Positions 49,178 to 57,891 of a DNA stretch of 64,000 nucleotides are shown here, in pieces. Numbering within the stretch: position 1 is the stretch's first letter; each line of letters begins with the position of its first letter. The translations under genes were made by a program, and so were the position numbers. The DNA is from DASPPM01 sp052143835 (lineage in GTDB: Bacteria; Pseudomonadota; Alphaproteobacteria; JACZXZ01): positions 1 to 64,000 of the forward strand of contig JBKQRV010000145.1 in the NCBI GenBank assembly GCA_052143835.1. The letters are read 5' to 3'. Under the pieces are notes generated by a model that was not told the DNA's origin, made no database searches, and was given only the letters and a program-made list of their open reading frames with translations.

Positions 49178-50365
49178 TCACCAGCTCCGTATCCGCGCGT
49201 CGGTCAAAATCTGGGGCCCGTCTGCGGTGAGCAGGACCGTCTCTTCGAAATCGCCGAGATAGCCACCGCGCTGGAGCGTGCGCTCGAGGTTGATCACCAT
49301 ATTCTCTCGCAGCGGCATGGTCTCGTTCGTCACGAGCCAGGGCCGATCCCAGCCGAGCCCGATGCCGTGGCCGAGCCCGGAGAACACGCCTTCGAGCGGG
49401 AATCCCAACTCCTCCTGCCGCTTCAATCCGGCGCGCGCCACCTCGCCCGCGGTTACCCCAGGCCGCATAGCGGCGATACCAGCTTGAATGCAACCGATAG
49501 CCGCCTCGAAGGCATGCACCTGCTCGGCTGTGGCGTGGCCGATCGCCTTCGAGCGCGAAACGTCGAAATAATAGCCCTTATAGACCCCTGAGATGCCGAG
49601 GCGTAGCCATTGCCCGTCTTTGAGCCGCTCAGCTGAGCCCCAGGTCGGGAAATTGTGGCGGAACGCGGTCGGCGCATTGCCGCCGGTGCCCGAGGCCATG
49701 AAGGAGTTGTAGAGAATGCCGCCTGCGCGCAGGAGGATGTCCTGCCCTGCTGCCACCACATCGGCATGGCTGGCGCCCGGCACTGCCGCCTGCAGCATGG
49801 TCTCGATCATGCGCGAGCCGAGCCGGGCGGCGTCGCGCAGGATAGCGATTTCGCCGGACGACTTGACCGCCCGGAGCTCAGCCAATATGTCGTCCTCGGG
49901 AATCCAGGATACCTGCGGCAAGGCGTCACTGAGCGTGCGCCACATCTTCCATGTCAGCACGTCGTCGCCCACAACGCCGACGCGCGCTTTTTCCATGCCG
50001 CGCGCGCGTATGGCCTCAATTGTCGCCGCCATAACATCGTCGGCCTTGACGATCTGCTCGCGGGGCAGCCCGACTTCGCTGAGATAAGGCACATCGGCGA
50101 CCAGGAGCGGATCGCCCTTGGTCGGCAACGCGAGGAAGCCGTGCGCGCGAGCGGTCCAATCCGGCGGCAGATCTGGGATATAGGGGAAGGGCGTGTAGTA
50201 GTTGGTCAGATACAGCAGATCGCCGAAGCGGTCGACAGTACCGCCGCCTCGCGAGCAAACTAGGAGACCGTCATAACCCTTCCCGCGTGCGGCCAACACC
50301 GCGGCGGCGCGCCGCGCAGCAAACTCGCCGGGATCGATGGGGCGCGACTGCGGCGTGAACGTCAT
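49178..50365 (-). CDS. M24-family protein (Xaa-Pro peptidase/creatinase-like) with a changed metal site
   Basis: The 395-residue protein has an N-terminal creatinase domain (about 10-150) and a pita-bread C-terminal domain: GYYFDVSRSKAIG (about 263), GLGHGIGLGWDRP with His (about 330), VINLERTL with Glu and GDFEETVLL with Glu. The first metal Asp (LDxG in active peptidases) is Arg255 (WLRLG). Creatinase and some related hydrolases work without the di-metal site, so a C-N hydrolase role is as likely as peptidase. ATG 50365 follows GGAGG. It is the last gene of the demethylase/importer operon. Confidence 0.85.
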   Translation of the reverse strand: MTFTPQSRPIDPGEFAARRAAAVLAARGKGYDGLLVCSRGGGTVDRFGDLLYLTNYYTPFPYIPDLPPDWTARAHGFLALPTKGDPLLVADVPYLSEVGLPREQIVKADDVMAATIEAIRARGMEKARVGVVGDDVLTWKMWRTLSDALPQVSWIPEDDILAELRAVKSSGEIAILRDAARLGSRMIETMLQAAVPGASHADVVAAGQDILLRAGGILYNSFMASGTGGNAPTAFRHNFPTWGSAERLKDGQWLRLGISGVYKGYYFDVSRSKAIGHATAEQVHAFEAAIGCIQAGIAAMRPGVTAGEVARAGLKRQEELGFPLEGVFSGLGHGIGLGWDRPWLVTNETMPLRENMVINLERTLQRGGYLGDFEETVLLTADGPQILTDARIRSW

Positions 50366-50509
50366 GACAACCTCCTTCGGATCGAAGTGAACAGTAACAT
50401 TCCGTGCAATGATATGCCGATGAGCAGGGTCGAGACTGACGCGACGATCGGGTTGACCTCGAGGAGGAGACCGCTCCACATCTGCACGGACATCACGGCG
50501 GCGTTGTAA

Positions 50510-52528
50510 TCAGAAATCTTTGCACAGGCGCAGCGCGTCGAGAATCGCGGCATGGATGTCGCGCGAGGCCACGGCGTCGCCGATCCGGTAGAGCCGGAAC
50601 CGACCCGTCGGATTGAACGCTACCTCCTGCGGGCATCCCGCCACGAGCGCGTCGATGTCTGTGACACCGTCATTGATCGAAAGCGCCCTGAGGTCGTCGT
50701 AGAGCTCGGTGACCGGCGAGGTGCCGTTCTCCAGCACCACCGCTTCGCAAGCCACGGTCTCGCCATCGCCGGTCAGCTCGTTAACCAGCGTTACGATGAG
50801 GCCGTTACCGTCGCGCACCACGCGTGTCAGGCGACGGTCAGGGATAATAGTAGCCTTGCCCTGATAGAGCCGTCGAAGCAGGAAAGGACGATCGAGATGG
50901 CTAGTCTCCTGTGTCGCATAATGGTCGGGGGTCACGTAGACGAGGCGAGCACCATCCAGCATCAGCCGCTCGGCGCAGGAAGCGGCATTGATCGTGCCGG
51001 TGCCGTCGAACACCAGCACCGTGCCAGTCGGCCGCGATGGCGCTTCCAGGACGTCCCACACGGTCTGGCAGAACTCGGCGCCGGGGATTTCTGCAAGGCG
51101 GTCGGGCAAGCCGCCGGTGGCGACGATGACGATCTCCGGGTCCTCCGCCAGCACCATGTCGGCATCAGCGAGGCAATTGAAGCGGAACTTGACGCCTTTG
51201 CGCTCGGCCTCGGCGACACGCCAGTCGATGATGCCGATGAGGTCCTTGCGCGAGGGAACGCGCATTGCGAGGCGAACCTGCCCACCGGGCTTTGCCGTTG
51301 CCTCGAAAACGATGACCTCGTGGCCACGCTCGGCCGAAACGCGGGCCGCCTCGAGCCCGGCCGGTCCGGCGCCAATGACAACCACTCGTTTGCACTCGGG
51401 CGCGGGCGCGATCTCGTGCGGCAGGGAAGCCTCGCGGCCGATCGCCGGATTGTGGATGCAGCGGCGATGCCACGAGCAATAGGTGGCACCGACGCAGGGC
51501 CTGATGCGCTCCTCCTCTCCCCTCATCACCTTGCGGACGATGTGCGGGTCGGCAATATGGGCGCGCGTCATGCCTATCATATCAACGAGACCCTCGCGCA
51601 CGGCATGGCGCGCCGTCGCTACGTCGGTGATGCGGCAGGCATGAAAAACCGGCAACTTGAGCTGCTTCTTGAACTGGCCCGCTCGCTTGAGACTGGGCGC
51701 CATGCCGATCTGCATCCCCGGCATGTAGCTGGCTAGGCCGTACTCCGTGTCGATCCGCCCATAGTTGAGATTGAGGAAGTCTATGAGACCCGAGCGCTCG
51801 TGCAGCAGCGCGATCTTGAGGCATTCCTCGTCGCTGAGCCCTTCCGCGAAGCCCTCCCCCATGGTGGTGCGCAGGCCGACGAGGAAATCGTCGCCGACTT
51901 GACGACGCACCTCCTCCAGTACCATGAGCCCGAAGCGGCAGCGATTCTCCAGCGAACCACCGAAATCGTCCGTCCGCTTGTTGACGGCGGGCGTCCAGAA
52001 CTGGCCCACGAGATGGCCGTGTGCGAGGATCTCGACGCCATCGAGCCCGCCCTCCTTGCAACGACGCGCCGCCTGACCGAACGCCCTGACGATGCGCTCG
52101 ATGTCGTGGCGGTCCATCTCTTTCGAGACCGCACGGTGCATCGGCTCTCGGTAACGCGACGGTGCTACGACGGGCAGCCAATGGTCGGCGCGCCAATGCG
52201 TCCGCCCTCCGAGATGCGAAAGCTGGCACATGAGCGCCGCTCCGTGGCGGTGGATACGCGCCGCGAATTGCTGGAAATGCGGGATGATGTCGTCGTAGCC
52301 GGCATGCAGCTGGCCGAACACCGAGGCTGAATCTGGTGCGACGTTCGTCGAGCCCCCGAACATGGTGAGGGCGATGCCGCCTTTGGCCTTCTCCTCGTGG
52401 TAAAGCTGGTATTGCTGCTGGGGCTTGAAGTCCTCGTGATAGCTGATCGCGTGGCTTGTGCTCATCACCCGGTTCTTCAACGTTAGGTGCTTGATCCGCA
52501 GCGGCTGCAGCAACGCATCTTGGGCCAT
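50510..52528 (-). CDS. Trimethylamine-dehydrogenase-family flavoprotein, probable N-demethylase
   Basis: The 672-residue protein has an FMN barrel of old-yellow-enzyme type (about 1-370, with NKRTDDFGGSLENRCRFG), an FeS segment and an FAD/NAD-binding half (RVVVIGAGPAGLEAARVSAE, about 385). The FeS segment is CVGATYC...C with Cys345, Cys351 and Cys357. The position of the second ligand in trimethylamine dehydrogenase is Ala348. From memory, demethylases of dimethylglycine and N-methylproline carry a similar CVGAxYC. It probably removes a methyl group from an N-methylated amino acid. Adjacent M24, OCD-family and Dpp-type importer genes support this. Confidence 0.85.
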   Translation of the reverse strand: MAQDALLQPLRIKHLTLKNRVMSTSHAISYHEDFKPQQQYQLYHEEKAKGGIALTMFGGSTNVAPDSASVFGQLHAGYDDIIPHFQQFAARIHRHGAALMCQLSHLGGRTHWRADHWLPVVAPSRYREPMHRAVSKEMDRHDIERIVRAFGQAARRCKEGGLDGVEILAHGHLVGQFWTPAVNKRTDDFGGSLENRCRFGLMVLEEVRRQVGDDFLVGLRTTMGEGFAEGLSDEECLKIALLHERSGLIDFLNLNYGRIDTEYGLASYMPGMQIGMAPSLKRAGQFKKQLKLPVFHACRITDVATARHAVREGLVDMIGMTRAHIADPHIVRKVMRGEEERIRPCVGATYCSWHRRCIHNPAIGREASLPHEIAPAPECKRVVVIGAGPAGLEAARVSAERGHEVIVFEATAKPGGQVRLAMRVPSRKDLIGIIDWRVAEAERKGVKFRFNCLADADMVLAEDPEIVIVATGGLPDRLAEIPGAEFCQTVWDVLEAPSRPTGTVLVFDGTGTINAASCAERLMLDGARLVYVTPDHYATQETSHLDRPFLLRRLYQGKATIIPDRRLTRVVRDGNGLIVTLVNELTGDGETVACEAVVLENGTSPVTELYDDLRALSINDGVTDIDALVAGCPQEVAFNPTGRFRLYRIGDAVASRDIHAAILDALRLCKDF

Positions 52529-52546
52529 GAGCCTCCGTGTCTCCTT

Positions 52547-54259
52547 TCAAGCGATGTCGGTCAGCTGTGCTGCGAGGGGCGCACCGATCGTCGCGGCCAA
52601 GGCCGGCTCCAGTGCGGCGCGGCGTCCCGCCGCCTCCTGGAGCCAGCCGACCCGCAGCTCCGGCACTGAGGCGAGGAGCAGCCGGGTATAGGGATGGCGT
52701 GGCTTCGTCAACACATCTGATGTCGAGCCCTGTTCAACGACCATGCCCTTGCGCATGACCATAATCCGGTCGGCAAGAGAAGCGACAGTCGCGAGGTCAT
52801 GGCTAATAAAAATGATGGCGAGACCGAGTCGGTCGCGGAGGTCTTCAATAAGACTCACGATAGCCGCCGCTACGATCGTGTCGAGCGCGGAGGTGATCTC
52901 GTCGCAGACCAGGACATCGGGCTCAGCTGCAAGTGCGCGCGCGAGGTTGACCCGCTGTTTCTCCCCACCCGAGAGTTGGCCCGGCCGGCGCCGAGCGTAT
53001 TCAGGCCGCAGTTTAACCATCGTGAGAAGTTCCGCGATACGCCGGTTGCGCTCATTGCGCGACATGCCGGTGAAAAGTTTCAGGGCACGCCCGAGGATGC
53101 GCCCGACGCTGTGCCGCGGATTGAGCGCCGTATCGGCCATCTGAAAAATCACCTGGATGCGCCGCCGGTCTTGGAGACTCCGTTTCGCGACCGTATGATC
53201 CAGCCGGGCACCTTCTAGCCGGATATCTCCCGCAAAAGGCGGATGCAGGCCGGAGATGACTTGGGCGAGCGTACTTTTTCCCGAGCCGGATTCACCAATG
53301 ACGGCAACCACCTCGCCGCGCGCAACGCTAAGGTCGACGTCGTCCACCGCGATTGCCACCGGGACGCCTTTGTCGCCGCGGGGTCCGAAACCCGCCTTGA
53401 TCCCCACCGCCTGGAGGAGCGGCACCGACAGGCTTTGGACGGGGAAGGAACTCCGTCCTCGAATGCCCTCCATCGTCCAGTGTCGGCAGGCGGCAATCAA
53501 TTCCTTAGTGTACGCTTCGTACGGCGAACGCAGGATGTCGTCAGTGGCGCCTTGCTCGACGATGCGCCCATCGCGCAGGACGATAATTCGCTCGGCCATC
53601 TGTGCGACAACGGCGAGGTCGTGGCTCACAAAAAACGCTGCGGTACCCTCTTCCCGGATGGCCGAATTCAACGCCTTCAGCACTTCGACTTGCGTCGTCA
53701 CGTCGAGCGAGCTCGTCGGCTCGTCGCAGACGACGAGCTCGGGCCCTTCGATAAGCCCCATCGCGATCATGAAGCGCTGGAGCTGTCCTCCGGATACTTC
53801 ATGAGGATAGCGCCCGCCAATGCGTTCGGGATCGGGCAGATCAAGCTTGCGGTACAGCCGCTTGGCGCGTTCGAGGCCCGACTCTGGAGAGAGTCGACCA
53901 TGCAGGCGCGACGGCTCGATGACTTGGTAGTTGAGCCGAAGTCCCGGGTTGAACGAAGCGGCGGCACTCTGCGCGACATAGGTCACGCGTCGGCCACGCA
54001 GCTCCCTCAGTCTTCGCTCGCCGGCACTGAGCAGCTCGGTGCCGCCGAGAGACACGCGCCCGCGAAGCACTTCGAGGCCAGGCCTTATGTAGCCGAGGGC
54101 GGCGAGGGCCACGGTCGTCTTTCCGGACCCCGACTCACCGATGAGCGCCAGCACCTCGCCTTTCTCGATCGAAAGCGACAGGCCGTCCACGATCGGTCGG
54201 CCGCCGTAGCGCGGGCCGATGGTGAGCTGCTCGATGCTTAAGATCTTTTCCCTTTCCAT
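52547..54259 (-). CDS. Fused double ATPase of a Dpp/Opp-type ABC importer
   Basis: The 570-residue protein contains two ABC ATPase domains. The first (about 1-255) has GESGSGKTTVA, VSGGQLQRFMIAMGL and VVCDEPTSSLDV. The second (about 290-540) has GESGSGKSTLAQ, LSGGEKQRVNLARAL and LVCDEITSALDT. This DppD-DppF fusion drives the adjacent permeases. In the second Walker B the usual proline after Glu is Ile (DEIT), a harmless-looking change. Its ATG overlaps the permease stop (TGATG). Confidence 0.92.
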   Translation of the reverse strand: MEREKILSIEQLTIGPRYGGRPIVDGLSLSIEKGEVLALIGESGSGKTTVALAALGYIRPGLEVLRGRVSLGGTELLSAGERRLRELRGRRVTYVAQSAAASFNPGLRLNYQVIEPSRLHGRLSPESGLERAKRLYRKLDLPDPERIGGRYPHEVSGGQLQRFMIAMGLIEGPELVVCDEPTSSLDVTTQVEVLKALNSAIREEGTAAFFVSHDLAVVAQMAERIIVLRDGRIVEQGATDDILRSPYEAYTKELIAACRHWTMEGIRGRSSFPVQSLSVPLLQAVGIKAGFGPRGDKGVPVAIAVDDVDLSVARGEVVAVIGESGSGKSTLAQVISGLHPPFAGDIRLEGARLDHTVAKRSLQDRRRIQVIFQMADTALNPRHSVGRILGRALKLFTGMSRNERNRRIAELLTMVKLRPEYARRRPGQLSGGEKQRVNLARALAAEPDVLVCDEITSALDTIVAAAIVSLIEDLRDRLGLAIIFISHDLATVASLADRIMVMRKGMVVEQGSTSDVLTKPRHPYTRLLLASVPELRVGWLQEAAGRRAALEPALAATIGAPLAAQLTDIA

Positions 54260-55107
54260 CAAGCCCTCGTGTCCTGGTATCTGCGTTCTCCCAGGGCGTC
54301 GACGATAAGGTTGAGGGAAATGGTGACGGCGGCGATGGCAAGGGCCGGGAAAATAGGCGCAAGTGCCCCCCCGGAAAGTCCGGAAAGATTTTCCCGAACG
54401 AGGCCGCCCCAATCGGCCCTCGGTGGCTGCACCCCCAAACCGAGGAAGCTGAGACTGCTCATGAACAGGATGGCGAAGCTCAGGCGAAGGGCGAAATCGG
54501 TTGCGAGCGGCAGGAGCACATTCGGCAAGACCTCGCCGAAGACCATCCAGGGCAAACGTTCCCCCCGCGCGCGGGCGGCCCGCACGAAGTCCATCACAAC
54601 GATGTCGGCACCGAGAGCGCGTGCCACGCGAAAGACACCGGAGGCGTAAACTATTCCCGCAACCGCGATCAGGACCGTGACGGAAGAGCCTAGTGCCGCG
54701 ACGGCGACAAGGCCGACAATGATTTTCGGCAACGACAAGAGGACATCCGCGACCCGGCTGAGGCAGGCGTCGACAAAGCCGTTGCGGATGGCGGCGAGGA
54801 GTCCGAGCGTGCCGCCCAGGAGATGCGCAAAGAGCGTTGCTGCAAGGGCCATCGCGATAGTGATACGCGTGCCGTCGATCAAGCGGGACAGCAAATCACG
54901 TCCGAGATAATCGGCGCCGAGCCAAGCTGCGGGGCCCGCCGGGCTGAAAGCGTCGTCGGAGACGAATGCGGTGGGGTCGTGCGGCATGACGAAAGGACCG
55001 AAGACGGCAACCAGCACGAAGAACCCGACCACGACCGCGCCGATCACTAGGCTCCAGCGTCGCCGTTCGCCATGCTCCGCCAAGGTGCCGTGCTCGAGTG
55101 CAGTCAC
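54259..55107 (-). CDS. Dpp/Opp-type ABC permease, DppC family
   Basis: The 282-residue protein has an N-terminal membrane helix (SLVIGAVVVGFFVLVAVFGP), DYLGRDLLSRLIDGTRITIA (about 70), the EAA-like loop DFVRAARARGERLPWMVFGE (about 175) with VLPNVLLPLATDF, and several more helices. GTG 55107 follows GAGGGAG and lies 14 bases after the DppB stop. It forms the import channel with the DppB-type protein. Confidence 0.9.
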   Translation of the reverse strand: MTALEHGTLAEHGERRRWSLVIGAVVVGFFVLVAVFGPFVMPHDPTAFVSDDAFSPAGPAAWLGADYLGRDLLSRLIDGTRITIAMALAATLFAHLLGGTLGLLAAIRNGFVDACLSRVADVLLSLPKIIVGLVAVAALGSSVTVLIAVAGIVYASGVFRVARALGADIVVMDFVRAARARGERLPWMVFGEVLPNVLLPLATDFALRLSFAILFMSSLSFLGLGVQPPRADWGGLVRENLSGLSGGALAPIFPALAIAAVTISLNLIVDALGERRYQDTRA

Positions 55108-55120
55108 GTTCGCTCCCTCG

Positions 55121-56071
55121 TCATCCGACACTGCTGCGAATTCGGGGATTGAAGAAGAAGGCGACGAGATCCGCCACAAGGATCAGGAGGACATAGGCAC
55201 CGCAGAACAACATGGCGCAAGCTTGCACAACCGGCAGATCACGCGCTTCGACCGCATCGACCATGAGGCGCGCCATGCCGGGATAGGCGAAGATCGTCTC
55301 GACCACCACCACGCCGCTCACGAGATAGGCGACATTAAGGGCCACCACATTGGCCAACGGCCCAGCGACATTGACCAGCGCATGGACGAAAACAACGCGC
55401 CAGCGCGGAACCCCTTTGAGTGTCGCCATCTCGATGAATGGAAGGTCGAGGAGATTGGTCACCGTGGCCCGGGTCATGCGCGCGATCTGTGCTGTCACCA
55501 CTAGGGTGAGCGTCGCGACGGGAAGCAGCAGGGCGCGCGCCAGCTGGGTGAATCCGAAAGTAGGATCGACATTAGCGACGGCGGGCAACCAATGGAGCTT
55601 GACGGCGAAAAACAGGACGGCAACCGTTCCAATAAGAAACTCCGGGGTCGCCGAAAGCGCCAGCACAATGATCGAGGCTATTCGATCGAATAGACCGCCC
55701 GACCAGAGCGCCATCAGAAGGCCTAAGCCGAGAGCCAAGGGAACTGCGATCAGCGTGGTAGCACCAGCTAGCGTCGCGGTGTTCCTGAGGCGCTCCGAAA
55801 GCAGCTGGGAGATCGGCGTTTTCGTGGTCAGAGAACGGCCCCAGTCGCCGCGCAGGATCCCGGCGAGCCAATCGAGGTAGCGCTCGGGTGCCGGACGATT
55901 CAGGCCGAGCTGCACTCTGAGGGCCTGGACGCTTTCCGGTGTCGCATATTGCCCGAGGGCCACTTCTGCGACATCGCCGGGGAGGATTTCACAGCCGACA
56001 AACACTAGGAGCGACACGACCCAAAGAACTGCGCCGGCAAGTGCCAGTCGCCTGAGGAGGAAAACAAACAC
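55121..56071 (-). CDS. Dpp/Opp-type ABC permease, DppB family
   Basis: The 316-residue protein begins MFVFLLRRLALAGAVLWVVS and has the DppB marks VALGQYATPESVQALRVQLG (about 36), PAPERYLDWLAGILRGDWGR (about 56), the EAA loop LPFIEMATLKGVPRWRVVFV (about 210) and a YPGMARLMVDAVEARDLPVV segment near the end. The start is GTG 56071. The gene follows the binding-protein gene by about 100 bases. Confidence 0.9.
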   Translation of the reverse strand: MFVFLLRRLALAGAVLWVVSLLVFVGCEILPGDVAEVALGQYATPESVQALRVQLGLNRPAPERYLDWLAGILRGDWGRSLTTKTPISQLLSERLRNTATLAGATTLIAVPLALGLGLLMALWSGGLFDRIASIIVLALSATPEFLIGTVAVLFFAVKLHWLPAVANVDPTFGFTQLARALLLPVATLTLVVTAQIARMTRATVTNLLDLPFIEMATLKGVPRWRVVFVHALVNVAGPLANVVALNVAYLVSGVVVVETIFAYPGMARLMVDAVEARDLPVVQACAMLFCGAYVLLILVADLVAFFFNPRIRSSVG

Positions 56072-56173
56072 CTATACCGCCCTAGATACCAAGTCCGTCG
56101 GTCACTCTCCTGGGATACGGAAGCGCATTATGCACCGAGGCCGCGCGCAGAACTTGACGGCAGCTTCGACGAT

Positions 56174-57784
56174 CTAGCTCTCGATCCAGACTTTGTCGGC
56201 GAAGTTGAAGCCGTTCAAATTTCCGACGGGCACGGGTGTCAGGCCCTGAACCTTGTTCGAAATGCCGTCGACATAGCTTATGAAGCACGGCAGCATCAGA
56301 TAGCCCGAATCGTAGATGATTTTCTGGATCTGATGATAGGCATCGGTGCGCTCCGTCTGATCCAAGGTTGCGCGTGCCTTGTCGATCAATTTATCGAGCT
56401 CCGGATTCGAATAATGTGAAAAGTTCCAGGGCACGCCCGATTTCCAGGCAAGGCTCAGCAGTATGTTGTATGTCGGCCGGGGATTAAAATTGATTGCGGT
56501 GAACGGACGCTTGCCGGCTACAGCATTCCAATAGCTGTCTGCGGGCTCGCGCTTGAGGTCCAGATTGAGACCTATCTGCATGGCCTCTCGTTGCAGCAAT
56601 TGCCCGATTTCAACGCTGAAGGGTGCGGCATCGCTGACGTTAACCTCGATTTTGGCGGAGCCGATGCCAGACTTGCCGAGATGGTATTTGGCCTTGTCGG
56701 GATCGAGAGCGCGCTGCACAAGCTCACTGTTATAAATGGCACTCGTCGACATGATCGGGTGATCGTTAGCAATGAGTCCCTGCCCCTTCATCACCGTGTC
56801 GAGCAGACGCTTGCGATCCATGAGATAGGCGATGGCCATACGCAGATCGAGGTTGTTCGAAGGCGCTCGGTCCGCAGCGCCCTGAATGGAGGTGTAGCGG
56901 GGGCAATTAGTGGTGAATATCCGGGCGGCTCCCGAACCCTTGACTTGATCGATGGCCGTGCCCTGGACGTCCGTGACCATCTGCGCATCGCCCGAGAGCA
57001 GCGCATTCACTCGGGCAACCGGGTCGAGGATGTAGAACAACTCGATCTGGTCGACGTAGGGCCTTCCTTCCTTCCAATAGTTCTCGTTGCGCACGAAGAC
57101 GCACCGCACGCCCGGATTGAATTCCTTGACTTTGAATGGCCCGGTGCCGATCGGATTCGAGAAGTCGGTCGTGCCGTTCTTGACGATCGTAAACTGAAAG
57201 ATGCCGATCATGATCGGCAGGTCGACGTCCGGGGAAGCCAACTCGACAACGATCGAATTGGGCCCATCGGACTTCACGTCTGAGACATTGGCGACGAGCG
57301 GCCTGGCGCTCGAGCCGAGCTTGGGATCCTTGTGGCGCAAGATGGAGTAGATGATGTCATCCATCGTCAAGGGCGTACCGTCCTGATAGGTAACACCTTT
57401 CCTTATCTTGAAGACCCACCGCGTCGCCGTCTTGTCTGGCTCGAAGGATTCGGCCAACTCGGGCTGCGGCTGCGAGTGCTCGTCCAATTGCGTCAGCGTG
57501 TTATAGACGCTCGTGGCCCGAATATAGTCGTTGGTATAGATATATTTTGTGGCATCGAATGTGTCGTTCGTACTCTGCGTATGCGTGGCGACCCGCAGAA
57601 ATCCTCCGCGTTTGGGCGCGCTCATGGCCGATTTCGGCGCTATCGCCGATACGCCAGCCGCGGCGAGCGCCAAGCCGCCCACCAGCGTTGTATTGAATGC
57701 GCGCCGCGTTATGCGCGGCCTGTCCTCGGAGTTTCCGCCCACTGCACTTGCGCTGCGGTCGTCGCCGTTCTGCTTCCCGTTCAT
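56174..57784 (-). CDS. ABC transporter family-5 substrate-binding protein, Tat signal
   Basis: The 536-residue protein has a long Tat-type leader (RITRRAFNTTLVGGLALAAA) and SBP_bac_5 motifs: WVFKIRKGVTYQDGTPLTMD (about 120), GTGPFKVKEFNPGVRCVFVR (about 203), LDLRMAIAYLMDRKRLLDTV (about 300). It is the binding protein for the DppBC/ATPase genes that follow. It is only distantly like the orphan binding protein at 44645-46216. Ligand class: peptide, opine, betaine or similar. Confidence 0.9.
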   Translation of the reverse strand: MNGKQNGDDRSASAVGGNSEDRPRITRRAFNTTLVGGLALAAAGVSAIAPKSAMSAPKRGGFLRVATHTQSTNDTFDATKYIYTNDYIRATSVYNTLTQLDEHSQPQPELAESFEPDKTATRWVFKIRKGVTYQDGTPLTMDDIIYSILRHKDPKLGSSARPLVANVSDVKSDGPNSIVVELASPDVDLPIMIGIFQFTIVKNGTTDFSNPIGTGPFKVKEFNPGVRCVFVRNENYWKEGRPYVDQIELFYILDPVARVNALLSGDAQMVTDVQGTAIDQVKGSGAARIFTTNCPRYTSIQGAADRAPSNNLDLRMAIAYLMDRKRLLDTVMKGQGLIANDHPIMSTSAIYNSELVQRALDPDKAKYHLGKSGIGSAKIEVNVSDAAPFSVEIGQLLQREAMQIGLNLDLKREPADSYWNAVAGKRPFTAINFNPRPTYNILLSLAWKSGVPWNFSHYSNPELDKLIDKARATLDQTERTDAYHQIQKIIYDSGYLMLPCFISYVDGISNKVQGLTPVPVGNLNGFNFADKVWIES

Positions 57785-57891
57785 AGCCTTCTCCTCGTTC
57801 CCTCATACATTGCACGGCATTTTTGATTTATGGTTTCGCGCAATGCTCGCCGTTCGAGACGTCACATCGCGACACCCCGCAGCGTCGCATA

